DNA of 64,000 nucleotides from Rariglobus hedericola. Lineage in GTDB: Bacteria; Verrucomicrobiota; Verrucomicrobiia; Opitutales; Opitutaceae. Every line of letters starts with the position of its first letter. Within the stretch, counting starts at the first letter, position 1. Below, piece after piece: positions 53,329 through 61,412 of this stretch. The translations under genes and the position numbers were made by a program. Where the stretch lies: the NCBI RefSeq assembly GCF_007559335.1, contig NZ_VMBG01000001.1, forward strand, positions 2,232,001-2,296,000. The letters run 5' to 3'. The notes below the pieces were generated by a model. The model was not told the origin of the DNA, did not search any database, and saw only the letters and a list, made by a program, of their open reading frames with translations.

Positions 53329-54033
53329 ATGAACTGCTTCATTCGCCACTTCATACTGCCCGTTGTTCTTCTGGGCACTCTGCACGCGCAGATTCCCGCA
53401 GCCGATTTGCCTGCGGAAGAGCAGGTCTCTCTTCAATTCCGCCTGATGGCCTGGCTCGGCGACGTGCCCGCGCTGAATTACGGCCGTCATCAAAAAATCG
53501 ACCTGACTGAAACCGCCACCGTTTCCGAAATACAAACCTACTCGGGACCGATTACCCTCAAATTTACGACTGCCGTGGAGAAACCGGATCCGCGCAAGCC
53601 GGCACCCGTAGTCGCGTCGGTTCTTCTCCCAAAGGATTCAAAGCGGGTAACTCTTCTCACCGTCCCGGCGGGCCGCGCACGGTATGCCATGTATGTGATC
53701 CCCGAGGATCCGGCAGGCCTGCCCGCCAAGCACACGCGCATCCACAATCTCACTACGGATCGTCTCTTGGTCGCCCTTGGCACCAACGCCCCTGTCGAAC
53801 TGGCTCCAGCGACATCCGTCATAGCAACCGCAGAAGGGGCCGCTCTGGTGATTCGTGTAGCTCGCAAAACGAACGGACAGTGGCGCGAGCTTTTCAACAA
53901 TGTAGTGGAAATGAGCGATACGGGCGGTCCCAACATCATGCTGATTCACGGCCAGCAAGGCGCCGGCTTAGGCATGTTCGCTGTTCCTATGTGGCCAGCC
54001 ACCAAACCAGAGACCAGTGCTGCCACCCCATGA
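53329..54033 (+). CDS. Exported protein of unknown function, partner of giant pilus-like protein
   Basis: 234 residues with a signal peptide (FIRHFILPVVLLGTLHAQ). The mature part is beta-rich with no recognised enzyme motif; segments include LQFRLMAWLGDVPALNY, GRARYAMYVIPED and GGPNIMLIHGQQGAG. The ATG at 53329 begins 8 bp after the giant gene's stop; the longer open frame starting at 52918 runs out of frame through that gene and is discarded. By position and layout it corresponds to the gene at 32793, although the sequences differ strongly. A role with the giant protein is inference. Confidence 0.7.
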   Translation: MNCFIRHFILPVVLLGTLHAQIPAADLPAEEQVSLQFRLMAWLGDVPALNYGRHQKIDLTETATVSEIQTYSGPITLKFTTAVEKPDPRKPAPVVASVLLPKDSKRVTLLTVPAGRARYAMYVIPEDPAGLPAKHTRIHNLTTDRLLVALGTNAPVELAPATSVIATAEGAALVIRVARKTNGQWRELFNNVVEMSDTGGPNIMLIHGQQGAGLGMFAVPMWPATKPETSAATP

Positions 54034-54207
54034 TTCATCCGGCATGACCGGCTTACACATCCGAAGAACTCTTCGAGTTCGGAAACCCCAATCCAGGCCA
54101 CTTCAGGCTGACCTACACGAATACCCCTTAGCAAGAGCCTGACCCACCCCCCTTTCCCCGCCGCCTCCCCAACAGGAGCGGACAGCTACCGCTTTCCCCC
54201 TGGAAAA
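54034..54207. other. Intergenic gap with small hairpin
   Basis: 174 bp between the second duplicated block and the GH-A-like gene. GAACTC (54066-54071) and GAGTTC (54075-54080) form a small stem with a 3-base loop and no T-run. No gene is supported. Confidence 0.5.
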
Positions 54208-56922
54208 ATGAATAACCCAAAACCTCCCCATACCACCGCACGACGGACTCTCCTCCGTTCGTTTGTCAGCGTGTTTGCCCTGTCCTCCGCCGCCCTCACC
54301 GCTTCGCTCACCGCGCAGACTGCCACGGTGACGGTCGACGCATCCTCCGTCATCCGTGACGTTCCCGCCGGCCTGATGGGTTCCAACACCGGCACCACCA
54401 AAGGCGCCAAGTTCTGGCAGAGCCTCTCACCCGCCTATCGCGCCGATGTCATGACCGCGCGCATGGGCATGGTGCGCATCACCGCCTATCCCGAGGATAC
54501 CTCCAACCCGGCGAACTCCATCACCCTCGCCGATCTCGACAACCGCGTGGCCCAGGTGATCAACGCCGGCGGCACTCCGCTCTTCATCCAGGCGATCAAC
54601 AACATCGGCCGCACCTACAGCGACAGTCGCGACGCCATCGTCCACGCCGCCTACATGGACCTCACGGGCTCGCCCTACCCCGCCGGCAGCACCGCCACCA
54701 CCGCCACCCGCATCGCCACCAACATGGCGTATCTGGTAAATCGATACAAATCCCCGCCGTTCAACCTCACCCAGCAGGTCTGGGAGGTCGGCAACGAACC
54801 GGATCTCGAAAACGTCAACTACCGCGTTCAGGACACCGCCGAATACATCGAGGACTTCCAGGCGATCCACAACCAGCTCACCACGCTCGGCCTGCGCGCC
54901 AACGTCACGCTTTGCGGTCCCGTAGTCAGCTGGGACTACGGCTTCGGCGGCTATCGCGACACCATCATGAACGACTTCCTCACCGCATGCGCCAGCCAGG
55001 TGGACATCGTGACCCGCCATACCTACGCCAACATTTACAGCTGGGAATCCACGACCGACACCGCCTACGCGTTGCTCAACGCCTCGTTTGAAACCGCACA
55101 TTTCAACAGCGCCCAGTCCGGCAGTCGCGGCGAAGGCAAACTGCTCGCCACCATGGCCGCCAAGGGCGTCCCGCTCACCGTCGGCACCGGCGTGACCGAG
55201 ATGAACCTGTTCCAAAACCCCGGCGGCCCCAACTACCGCCACACCATCACGCAGGGCCTTTGGTTTCTCCTCTCGGATCACTACTCGTTGTATAACCCGC
55301 GCAGCCGTCTCACCACGGGCTTCAAGTTCGACACCTACAACGACCAGCTCGCCTACTACAAACCCGACAAGTCCCGCAGCTACCCCTACTGGGCCACTTA
55401 CGTCCACGGCGCGCTCACCGGTGATCAGATTCTCGCCCGCACCAGCAGCGACACCCACCTCGTCGTAACCGCCTCCAAAGACGATTCCTTCCTCTATGTG
55501 CAGGTCCTCAATCGTCACAACACCAACTCCTACACGACGTCCGTCAGCGTCACCAACGCGCCTCCCGTCACCGCGCCGACGCTCTACACCTTGAGCGCCT
55601 CCGCCACACCCGACACCGGCGTGTCCACGGCCTACGGCACTTCGTTCTCGCACACCTTCGCGCCGATGACGGCCAGCGTGTTTCGTTTCCCGCGCACCGA
55701 TGCGCCTGTTCCGCCCGTAACTCCGGCCGCTCCTTCCGCTGTTCATCTCGACACCGGTTTTGATACCGCTCCCGCCGGTCTCCAGATCTACTCGGTCGGC
55801 TTCACGCCGGTCATCGCCTCAAGCCGCCTGCAACTCACCAGCACCACCCCCGCCTACTCCCAAGCCGCCGTCATCCTCAACGGCCAGCCTCTCCCCGCCG
55901 CCGTCAATCGCGCGCAGGCCCGCTTCGGTTTCAAGGTCATGCATCCGAATGCCGAGGGCTTTGTCTTCGGCGCTTACTCCGCCAGTCCTGGTGCGGTCGG
56001 CAACGCCGGCCAGGCCCTCGGTTATCAAGGCCAGGCCAACCGTCTCTGGGGCGTGAAGGTCGACAACAACCCCGACCAGATCGGCGTCGTTGCCGGTGTC
56101 GCCGATGACCTCGTCGAGGGCTGGGCCACGCAGCCGATCGCCGCCTACTCCGGTTTGGATATGTATGCAGTAATCGACTACGAGGGCGCTGAGGGCACGG
56201 TGCGCGCCCGCGTTTATCAAGGAACGAACGACACCGGCGCGTTGTGGGCCGATGTGACCAACCGCGTCGGCAACCCCGCATCGCTTCCCGCCGGCACCGT
56301 CTTCGGCTTCACCGGCGCCACCAGCAACTACACGCAGACAACCTATATTGAGAGTCTGCGCATCACCACCGCCTCCACGGTGGCCACGCCCGGCACGCCG
56401 TTCATGCTCCAGACCTGGACGGCCGCCCCGTGGAGCGCCGTCAGCGGCACCACCGCGTTCTCCGGAGCGTTCTCCCCCGATGGCATCCCCGTGACGATCG
56501 CCTTCAGCGCCCCCAAGACCGGCGTGAACGTCACCGTTCCCACCGCGCCTGTTTTCACGGGGGCAGCCGCCTCGTTCTTCGGCATAGAGGGCACCGGTTT
56601 CGGCGTCGGCAACACGGGCCTCGGCCGCTTTGACCGCGGCGAATGCTTCACGCTTCAGGCCACCCATGCCTTCGCACTTCAGGAAATCAACTGGCACGAA
56701 TGCAACGGCGACGAACAGGTGAACATCCAGTGGACCCGCAACGGTGTTGCCCAACAAAGCGTGATTTCCATCCCGTCCGGCGGCGCCATTCGCAACGTCG
56801 TGCTCTCGGGCATCGAGGTCGATGCCAACACTCCGGTCGTGATTACCAACGTCAGTTCCACGACGGCCAATCTCACCGGCCGTCTCCGTGTCATCAGCAT
56901 CAAGAGCGCGCTGCTTAACTAA
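54208..56922 (+). CDS. Exported clan GH-A-like glycoside hydrolase with C-terminal beta modules
   Basis: 904 residues: a signal peptide (FVSVFALSSAALTASLTAQ), a TIM-barrel catalytic domain (about 35-400), a small beta domain (about 400-510), a Pro-rich joint (VPPVTPAAPSAV), a LamG/concanavalin-like module (about 515-720) and a final beta module. WEVGNEPDL (Glu197) is a classical acid/base of clan GH-A and TEMNLF (Glu331) fits the nucleophile. The family is not resolved; GH39, GH44, GH51 and GH30-like enzymes share this pattern. There is no PEP-CTERM tail. A good terminator follows. Confidence 0.75.
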   Translation: MNNPKPPHTTARRTLLRSFVSVFALSSAALTASLTAQTATVTVDASSVIRDVPAGLMGSNTGTTKGAKFWQSLSPAYRADVMTARMGMVRITAYPEDTSNPANSITLADLDNRVAQVINAGGTPLFIQAINNIGRTYSDSRDAIVHAAYMDLTGSPYPAGSTATTATRIATNMAYLVNRYKSPPFNLTQQVWEVGNEPDLENVNYRVQDTAEYIEDFQAIHNQLTTLGLRANVTLCGPVVSWDYGFGGYRDTIMNDFLTACASQVDIVTRHTYANIYSWESTTDTAYALLNASFETAHFNSAQSGSRGEGKLLATMAAKGVPLTVGTGVTEMNLFQNPGGPNYRHTITQGLWFLLSDHYSLYNPRSRLTTGFKFDTYNDQLAYYKPDKSRSYPYWATYVHGALTGDQILARTSSDTHLVVTASKDDSFLYVQVLNRHNTNSYTTSVSVTNAPPVTAPTLYTLSASATPDTGVSTAYGTSFSHTFAPMTASVFRFPRTDAPVPPVTPAAPSAVHLDTGFDTAPAGLQIYSVGFTPVIASSRLQLTSTTPAYSQAAVILNGQPLPAAVNRAQARFGFKVMHPNAEGFVFGAYSASPGAVGNAGQALGYQGQANRLWGVKVDNNPDQIGVVAGVADDLVEGWATQPIAAYSGLDMYAVIDYEGAEGTVRARVYQGTNDTGALWADVTNRVGNPASLPAGTVFGFTGATSNYTQTTYIESLRITTASTVATPGTPFMLQTWTAAPWSAVSGTTAFSGAFSPDGIPVTIAFSAPKTGVNVTVPTAPVFTGAAASFFGIEGTGFGVGNTGLGRFDRGECFTLQATHAFALQEINWHECNGDEQVNIQWTRNGVAQQSVISIPSGGAIRNVVLSGIEVDANTPVVITNVSSTTANLTGRLRVISIKSALLN

Positions 56923-56941
56923 CCCATCCGCATCCTCCACC

Positions 56942-56973
56942 AAAGCCGGGGCGGCTCGTCCGTCCCGGCTTTT
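56942..56973 (+). terminator. Rho-independent terminator
   Basis: AAAGCCGGG (56942-56950) and CCCGGCTTT (56964-56972) form a perfect 9-bp stem extended inwards by GCGG/CCGT pairing, then T and an A/T-rich stretch. It lies 20 bp after the GH-A-like gene and 8 bp before the vWA gene. Confidence 0.82.
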
Positions 56974-56980
56974 AAATTTA

Positions 56981-58471
56981 ATGAGTCACGCCCGTCCCAA
57001 TCCCTACCGCCGCATCACCGCGAGCGTTCCCTTGCTCGTCACCGTGCTGGTGCATGTCGTGCTCATTGCCATCGCCGGCTACTTCGTCGTCAGCGAACAG
57101 ATCATCGGCAAAAAGAAAGTCATGGAGGCGGCCGCCGCGTCCGAGCCGTCCATCGCGCAAAAACAGGTCGAGCATCGTCTCCAAGTGGCCCGCAAGGGCG
57201 GCGGTTCCGCGAGTTCTTCCCCGGTGTCGGCCTCGCGCATTTTTTCAACGGCTGACAACGCGCTGCAAATGCCCGCCATGCCCGATCTTCCTTCGGTTGG
57301 CGCCAGCGCGCTCAGCGGCATGGGCTTCGGTTCCGGCATGGGCGCCATGGGCACCGGCACGGGTTACAACACCGGCGTCGGCAGCGGCTCCGGACTCGGT
57401 CGCGGCTTCATGAGCATGAGTTTCCTCGGCGTCACCAACCAGCGCGCCAGCAAGGTCGTCTTCGTCGTCGATATCAGTGCCGGCCTCATGGATATCCGCA
57501 AAGGCGGCTTCCGCGCCTTCGAGATTTTGCGCACCGAGATCTCGCGTCTCATCAGCACCCTGCCGCCGTCCGCCCAGTTCAACGTCGTGTTCTTCGACGA
57601 CAAAAACATCCGCCTCTTCGCCAGCGAACTCCAGCCCGCCACCGTTGCGAACAAGACCACCTTCTTCGAGTGGATCAAACCCATCAACGCCACGCTCCAG
57701 ACCCTCGGCACCCGCGCCATCCCCGCGAGTTCTCCTCGCTGGAAATACGAACCGCCCGAACGCCTCAAGCTCGACCCGGACTACCATCCTTCGCAATGGG
57801 TGAACGCCCTCAACGCCGCCCTCGAGCAACAGCCTGAAACCGTCTTCTTGATCACCGGCTCTTCCTGGCCCGGTCGCAAAGATGCCGTGCTCAGCGCCGC
57901 GGACATCCTGAAAAAACAAAAGGAGCACGAGGCCCACTTGGCGGACCTCAAGCGCCAGGGCCTGGATCTCGCCGCCATCTCCGCCGCCCGCGGCAAAGCC
58001 ATGGCCAAACTCCGCACGGATTTCGCCGCTATCAACGCCAAGCTCCTTCAGCAAAAAAAAGATCCCTTCGTCATCGGTGACATCCGCCGTGTGCTCGCGG
58101 CCGATTTCCAGGCCGCCGTGAAAAAAGCCGGCTTCACCCTGAAGCTTGATACCACCGGCTGGACCGACAAAGCCGGCAATCCCATTTGGACGCGCTTGGA
58201 CGGCGGCAAGGATGACGGCGATGACAGCCCTGTCACCTCCAAGGAAATCCAGATCGGCGCCGAGTTCACCCAGGTCATCAATCAGGTCTCGCGCCTTCAA
58301 TACGGGCTGCTGCGCGAACGCGCCTCGCTGAATATTTTCCTCTTCACCGGAGCGAACGAAAAAACGGACGCGGCCGAAAAAGACCTCTCCTCGCTCACGT
58401 CCAAAAACGGTGGTAAATTCAGCCTGCTGACCACTAAACGTCTCGAAGAGCTCGCGGCCGAAAAGCCGTGA
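56981..58471 (+). CDS. Membrane-anchored vWA-domain protein with degenerate MIDAS
   Basis: 496 residues: one N-terminal transmembrane helix (VPLLVTVLVHVVLIAIAGYF, about 15-38), a charged segment, a Gly/Met-rich linker (about 110-145) and a von Willebrand A-like domain starting VVFVVDISAGLMD. The MIDAS motif DxSxS is altered: Asp164 and Ser166 are kept but the second Ser is Gly168. A helical, Lys/Ala-rich insertion (about 305-365) interrupts the domain before FLFTGANEKTDAAEKD. Such proteins in Verrucomicrobiota often occur beside ExbB/ExbD-like transport genes, which are absent here. It lies between a terminator and a GH5 gene. A role in presenting or organising envelope complexes is only a guess. 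Confidence 0.75.
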   Translation: MSHARPNPYRRITASVPLLVTVLVHVVLIAIAGYFVVSEQIIGKKKVMEAAAASEPSIAQKQVEHRLQVARKGGGSASSSPVSASRIFSTADNALQMPAMPDLPSVGASALSGMGFGSGMGAMGTGTGYNTGVGSGSGLGRGFMSMSFLGVTNQRASKVVFVVDISAGLMDIRKGGFRAFEILRTEISRLISTLPPSAQFNVVFFDDKNIRLFASELQPATVANKTTFFEWIKPINATLQTLGTRAIPASSPRWKYEPPERLKLDPDYHPSQWVNALNAALEQQPETVFLITGSSWPGRKDAVLSAADILKKQKEHEAHLADLKRQGLDLAAISAARGKAMAKLRTDFAAINAKLLQQKKDPFVIGDIRRVLAADFQAAVKKAGFTLKLDTTGWTDKAGNPIWTRLDGGKDDGDDSPVTSKEIQIGAEFTQVINQVSRLQYGLLRERASLNIFLFTGANEKTDAAEKDLSSLTSKNGGKFSLLTTKRLEELAAEKP

Positions 58472-58490
58472 TCGTTGAGTCTCGTCCCGC

Positions 58491-60125
58491 ATGCGTCGCT
58501 TCCTTCCGCTTCTTGCACTCGTTCTTCTCGCGACACCGCTGCCTGCGTGCGCGCAAGCCGCCGGCTCCTTGATCTCGAACTCCGGTTTTGAGACCGACAC
58601 CAACGCCGACGGCTGGCCCGAAAATTGGGACCGTTCATCCAAAACCAGCACCCTTGAAATCGAAGCGGACGGCAACCACTTCATCCGCATGCAAGCCACC
58701 GTGCCCGCCACGATGGTCATGCTTCATCGCACCATCGCTATTCCAGCGGGCACCCGCGCCCTTCAACTCACCTGGCGCTGGCGCATCACCGACTTGAAAA
58801 CCGGCAAGCTCCCTTGGAACGACGCCCGCATCATCTTCGAACTGGTCGACGCCTCCGGCAAAAAAACCGCCACTCAGCCTGATCCCGTTTACGCCAACGA
58901 AAACACCGTCGGCTGGATCGAAAAGAAAACCTCTTTCCTCGTCCCACAGGGTGCGACGCTCCTCAAACTCATGCCGGCCCTCTTCGAGGCCGCGCACGGC
59001 ACCCTCGACATCGACGACTTGATCCTCACCGCCACCGGCACCGAAGAACTCGAAGCCGCCGCCAAACTCCGCGCCGAGGAAGCCGCCTTCCTCTACGTCC
59101 AGCCCGAGTCGCCCGTCCAAGCCAAGTGGCCCGCCGAACTCCGCGTGCAAGGCAACCGTCTCGTCGATGCCTCGGGCAAAGTCGTCCTGCTCCAAGGGGT
59201 CAACGCCCCCGGCTTCGAGTCCTACCCCCGTGATACTCACGCGATCAAATCCACCCTCGTCGCCATCGACGATTGGAAAGCCAACTGCGTCCGCCTCCCC
59301 GTAAACGATGAGTTGTGGTTCGGCCGCAGCGGCTACCAATCCGACGGCGGCAAAGCCTACCGCGATCACATCGATCAGTGCATCATGCTCGCCGCCAACC
59401 GCGGCGCCTACCTCGTCCTCGAGCTCTATCGCTACCGCGCCCCCAAACCCGAACATGTCACGTTCTGGCAGGACGCCGCCACCCACTACAAAAACCACCC
59501 CGCCGTCCTCTTCGACCTCTTCAACGAACCCCACGACATCTCTTGGAAAACCTGGCGTGACGGCGGCTGGGTCGATGCCCCGAAGAAGCCCGACGAATCG
59601 GCCTTCCTCTCCGACGCCGAGAAAAAATCCAACCAGGGTTTCGAATCCGTCGGTATGCAGGCCCTTGTCGACGCCGTCCGGTCCACTGGCGCCAAGAATA
59701 TCGTCATCGCCGGTGGCATCGACTGGTCAGGTGACCTCTCCGGTATCACCGAAGGCTACGCGCTCGAAGACAAAACCGGCCACGGCATCATGTATTCCTG
59801 GCATCAATACAACTGGCACACCGGCTGGGCCCGTCGCGTCCTCGCCGCCGCCGAAAAATATCCCATCTTCGTCGGCGAGTTCGGCGCCGACGTGAACAAG
59901 ATGACATTTATCCCCGCCGACCAACAGGAGGCCCCTAATACTTGGGTCCCCGACATGCTCGGCTTCGTCCAAAAACACCGCCTCAACTGGACCGCTTGGT
60001 CGCTTCACCCCAAAACCACCCCAGTGATGATCTCCGACTGGAAATACACACCGAACCCCTTCTTCGGCGTCTTCGTCAAAGACGCCCTCGCCGGAAAACA
60101 ATTCGAGATGAAGCGCATGCGCTGA
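58491..60125 (+). CDS. Exported GH5 glycoside hydrolase with one CBM4/9-like module
   Basis: 544 residues: a signal peptide ([19 protein letters not shown]), a CBM4/9-like module (about 22-185; [27 protein letters not shown]), an Ala/Glu linker and the GH5 barrel (about 215-544). The acid/base is Glu346 in DLFNEPHD and the nucleophile Glu463 in FVGEFGAD. This copy has NEPHD where six of the eight related enzymes have NEPHG, a change shared only with the GH5 at 61413, and an Ala-Pro-Gly-Phe segment where most have Val-Pro-Ser-Leu. It is followed after 5 bp by the GH-A-like gene. Confidence 0.93.
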   Translation: MRRFLPLLALVLLATPLPACAQAAGSLISNSGFETDTNADGWPENWDRSSKTSTLEIEADGNHFIRMQATVPATMVMLHRTIAIPAGTRALQLTWRWRITDLKTGKLPWNDARIIFELVDASGKKTATQPDPVYANENTVGWIEKKTSFLVPQGATLLKLMPALFEAAHGTLDIDDLILTATGTEELEAAAKLRAEEAAFLYVQPESPVQAKWPAELRVQGNRLVDASGKVVLLQGVNAPGFESYPRDTHAIKSTLVAIDDWKANCVRLPVNDELWFGRSGYQSDGGKAYRDHIDQCIMLAANRGAYLVLELYRYRAPKPEHVTFWQDAATHYKNHPAVLFDLFNEPHDISWKTWRDGGWVDAPKKPDESAFLSDAEKKSNQGFESVGMQALVDAVRSTGAKNIVIAGGIDWSGDLSGITEGYALEDKTGHGIMYSWHQYNWHTGWARRVLAAAEKYPIFVGEFGADVNKMTFIPADQQEAPNTWVPDMLGFVQKHRLNWTAWSLHPKTTPVMISDWKYTPNPFFGVFVKDALAGKQFEMKRMR

Positions 60126-60130
60126 ACTCC

Positions 60131-61330
60131 ATGATCCGCCTCTCACAGTTGCTCGCTCTCTCCAGCATCGCTCTAGGCTTACTCCTCCCCGCTCTCCCCG
60201 CCGCGCCCGAGTCCGTCCGCATCGGCGTCCTGCAACCCAAGCCCTCCTACGCCCAACCGCTCGCCGACGCCGGAGTCTCGCTCGTCGTCCTCTCCATCTC
60301 TTGGGAAAACTTCGAACCCTCCACAGGCACCACCAACCCGGCCTACATCCGCCAACTCCACTCCGACCTAGCCGCCTACCGCCACGCCGGCCTGCACGTC
60401 GTCCTCGACCCCGGCATCCAATATCCGCCCGAGTGGCTGCGCCAGCTACCCGACGCCCGCTACCAAAACCAATACGGCGATCTCTACATCGATCACGCAT
60501 CCGGAAAAAACATCGCCAACACCGTCTTCAACGCCGCCGTCCGCACCCGCTACGCCGCCCACCTCGCCGCCCTCTTTCGCGAGCTCGGCACCGACTGGGC
60601 AGCCGTCCGTCTCGGAGGCGGCTGGTATGGAGAACTCAACTACCCCGACGCCACCTTCGCCAAAAAAAACAACTGCTACTGGGCCTTCGATCCCATCGCC
60701 CAAGGCACCAAGCCCGGCCTCCCCGCCGGCATGACTGCCTGCCCCGTCCCCAACTGGAAACCGGGCAAAACCTCGCCTGACCACACTTCCGCCCGCCGCT
60801 TCCTCGACTGGTATCTCGCCAGCCTGCAAAACTACCACGACTGGCAAATCACCACCGTCCGCCAGCTCTACTCCGGTCCGCTCCACATGATGTATCCTTC
60901 TTGGGGCATCCGTCCCGGCCAACTCGAAGCCGCCATCATCGGCGATCTCGGCGGCACGACCTCACCCGAGAAAAACGGCGAAATCCAACGCGGCTTCGAC
61001 TTCGCCCGCTTCATCGCCGGAGTCCGTGATCCGCAGGTTTGGGTCCACTGCACCTGGCTCGATTCCAACCCCGCATGGAGCGACGACACTTCGCCTGACC
61101 CCGTCCGCTGGAGCCCGCCCAAATTCCTCGCCCACCTCGCCCGCCTGCACTCGCCCGCCCTCAACGTATCCGCCGAAAACACCGGCGGAGGCGGCCTGCC
61201 CGCCCTGGCCCTCTCCGCCCGTCGTATCCAAGAATTAAAGATAAACACGCTGTTCTGGGCCTTCGCCCCCGACCTCTTCGACGACCACCCGCCCGAACTC
61301 AAAGATCTCGCCACGTCCCTCCAAAAATAA
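60131..61330 (+). CDS. Exported TIM-barrel glycoside hydrolase, GH42/GH-A-like
   Basis: 399 residues with a signal peptide (LLALSSIALGLLLPALPAA). The fold is a TIM barrel of beta-galactosidase-like type: VVLSISWENFEPS, LHVVLDPGIQYPPEWLRQLP, GGGWYGELNYPD with Glu168 as the likely acid/base, and NVSAENTGGGGL with Glu349 as the likely nucleophile. It is shorter than true GH42 enzymes of about 650 residues, and no further module follows, so the family is open. The ATG at 60131 is used; the upstream part of the open frame shadows the GH5 gene. It is probably co-transcribed with the GH5 genes on both sides. Confidence 0.72.
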   Translation: MIRLSQLLALSSIALGLLLPALPAAPESVRIGVLQPKPSYAQPLADAGVSLVVLSISWENFEPSTGTTNPAYIRQLHSDLAAYRHAGLHVVLDPGIQYPPEWLRQLPDARYQNQYGDLYIDHASGKNIANTVFNAAVRTRYAAHLAALFRELGTDWAAVRLGGGWYGELNYPDATFAKKNNCYWAFDPIAQGTKPGLPAGMTACPVPNWKPGKTSPDHTSARRFLDWYLASLQNYHDWQITTVRQLYSGPLHMMYPSWGIRPGQLEAAIIGDLGGTTSPEKNGEIQRGFDFARFIAGVRDPQVWVHCTWLDSNPAWSDDTSPDPVRWSPPKFLAHLARLHSPALNVSAENTGGGGLPALALSARRIQELKINTLFWAFAPDLFDDHPPELKDLATSLQK

Positions 61331-61334
61331 TCCC

Positions 61335-61388
61335 TCCGCCTCCGAACTCTGTGCCCTCCCCTCCGAACTCCGGCTCGGCTCTGTGAAA
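61335..61388 (+). repeat. Degenerate heptamer-like repeat, diverged
   Basis: CTCCGCC, TCCGAAC, TCTGTGC, CCTCCCC, TCCGAAC and TCCGGCT follow in 7-base steps; CCTCCGAACTC occurs twice. It occupies the leader of the GH5 at 61413. The match to the other heptamer arrays is weaker. Confidence 0.45.
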
Positions 61389-61412
61389 AAAATCCGACTC
61401 TGTCCGCTCCCC

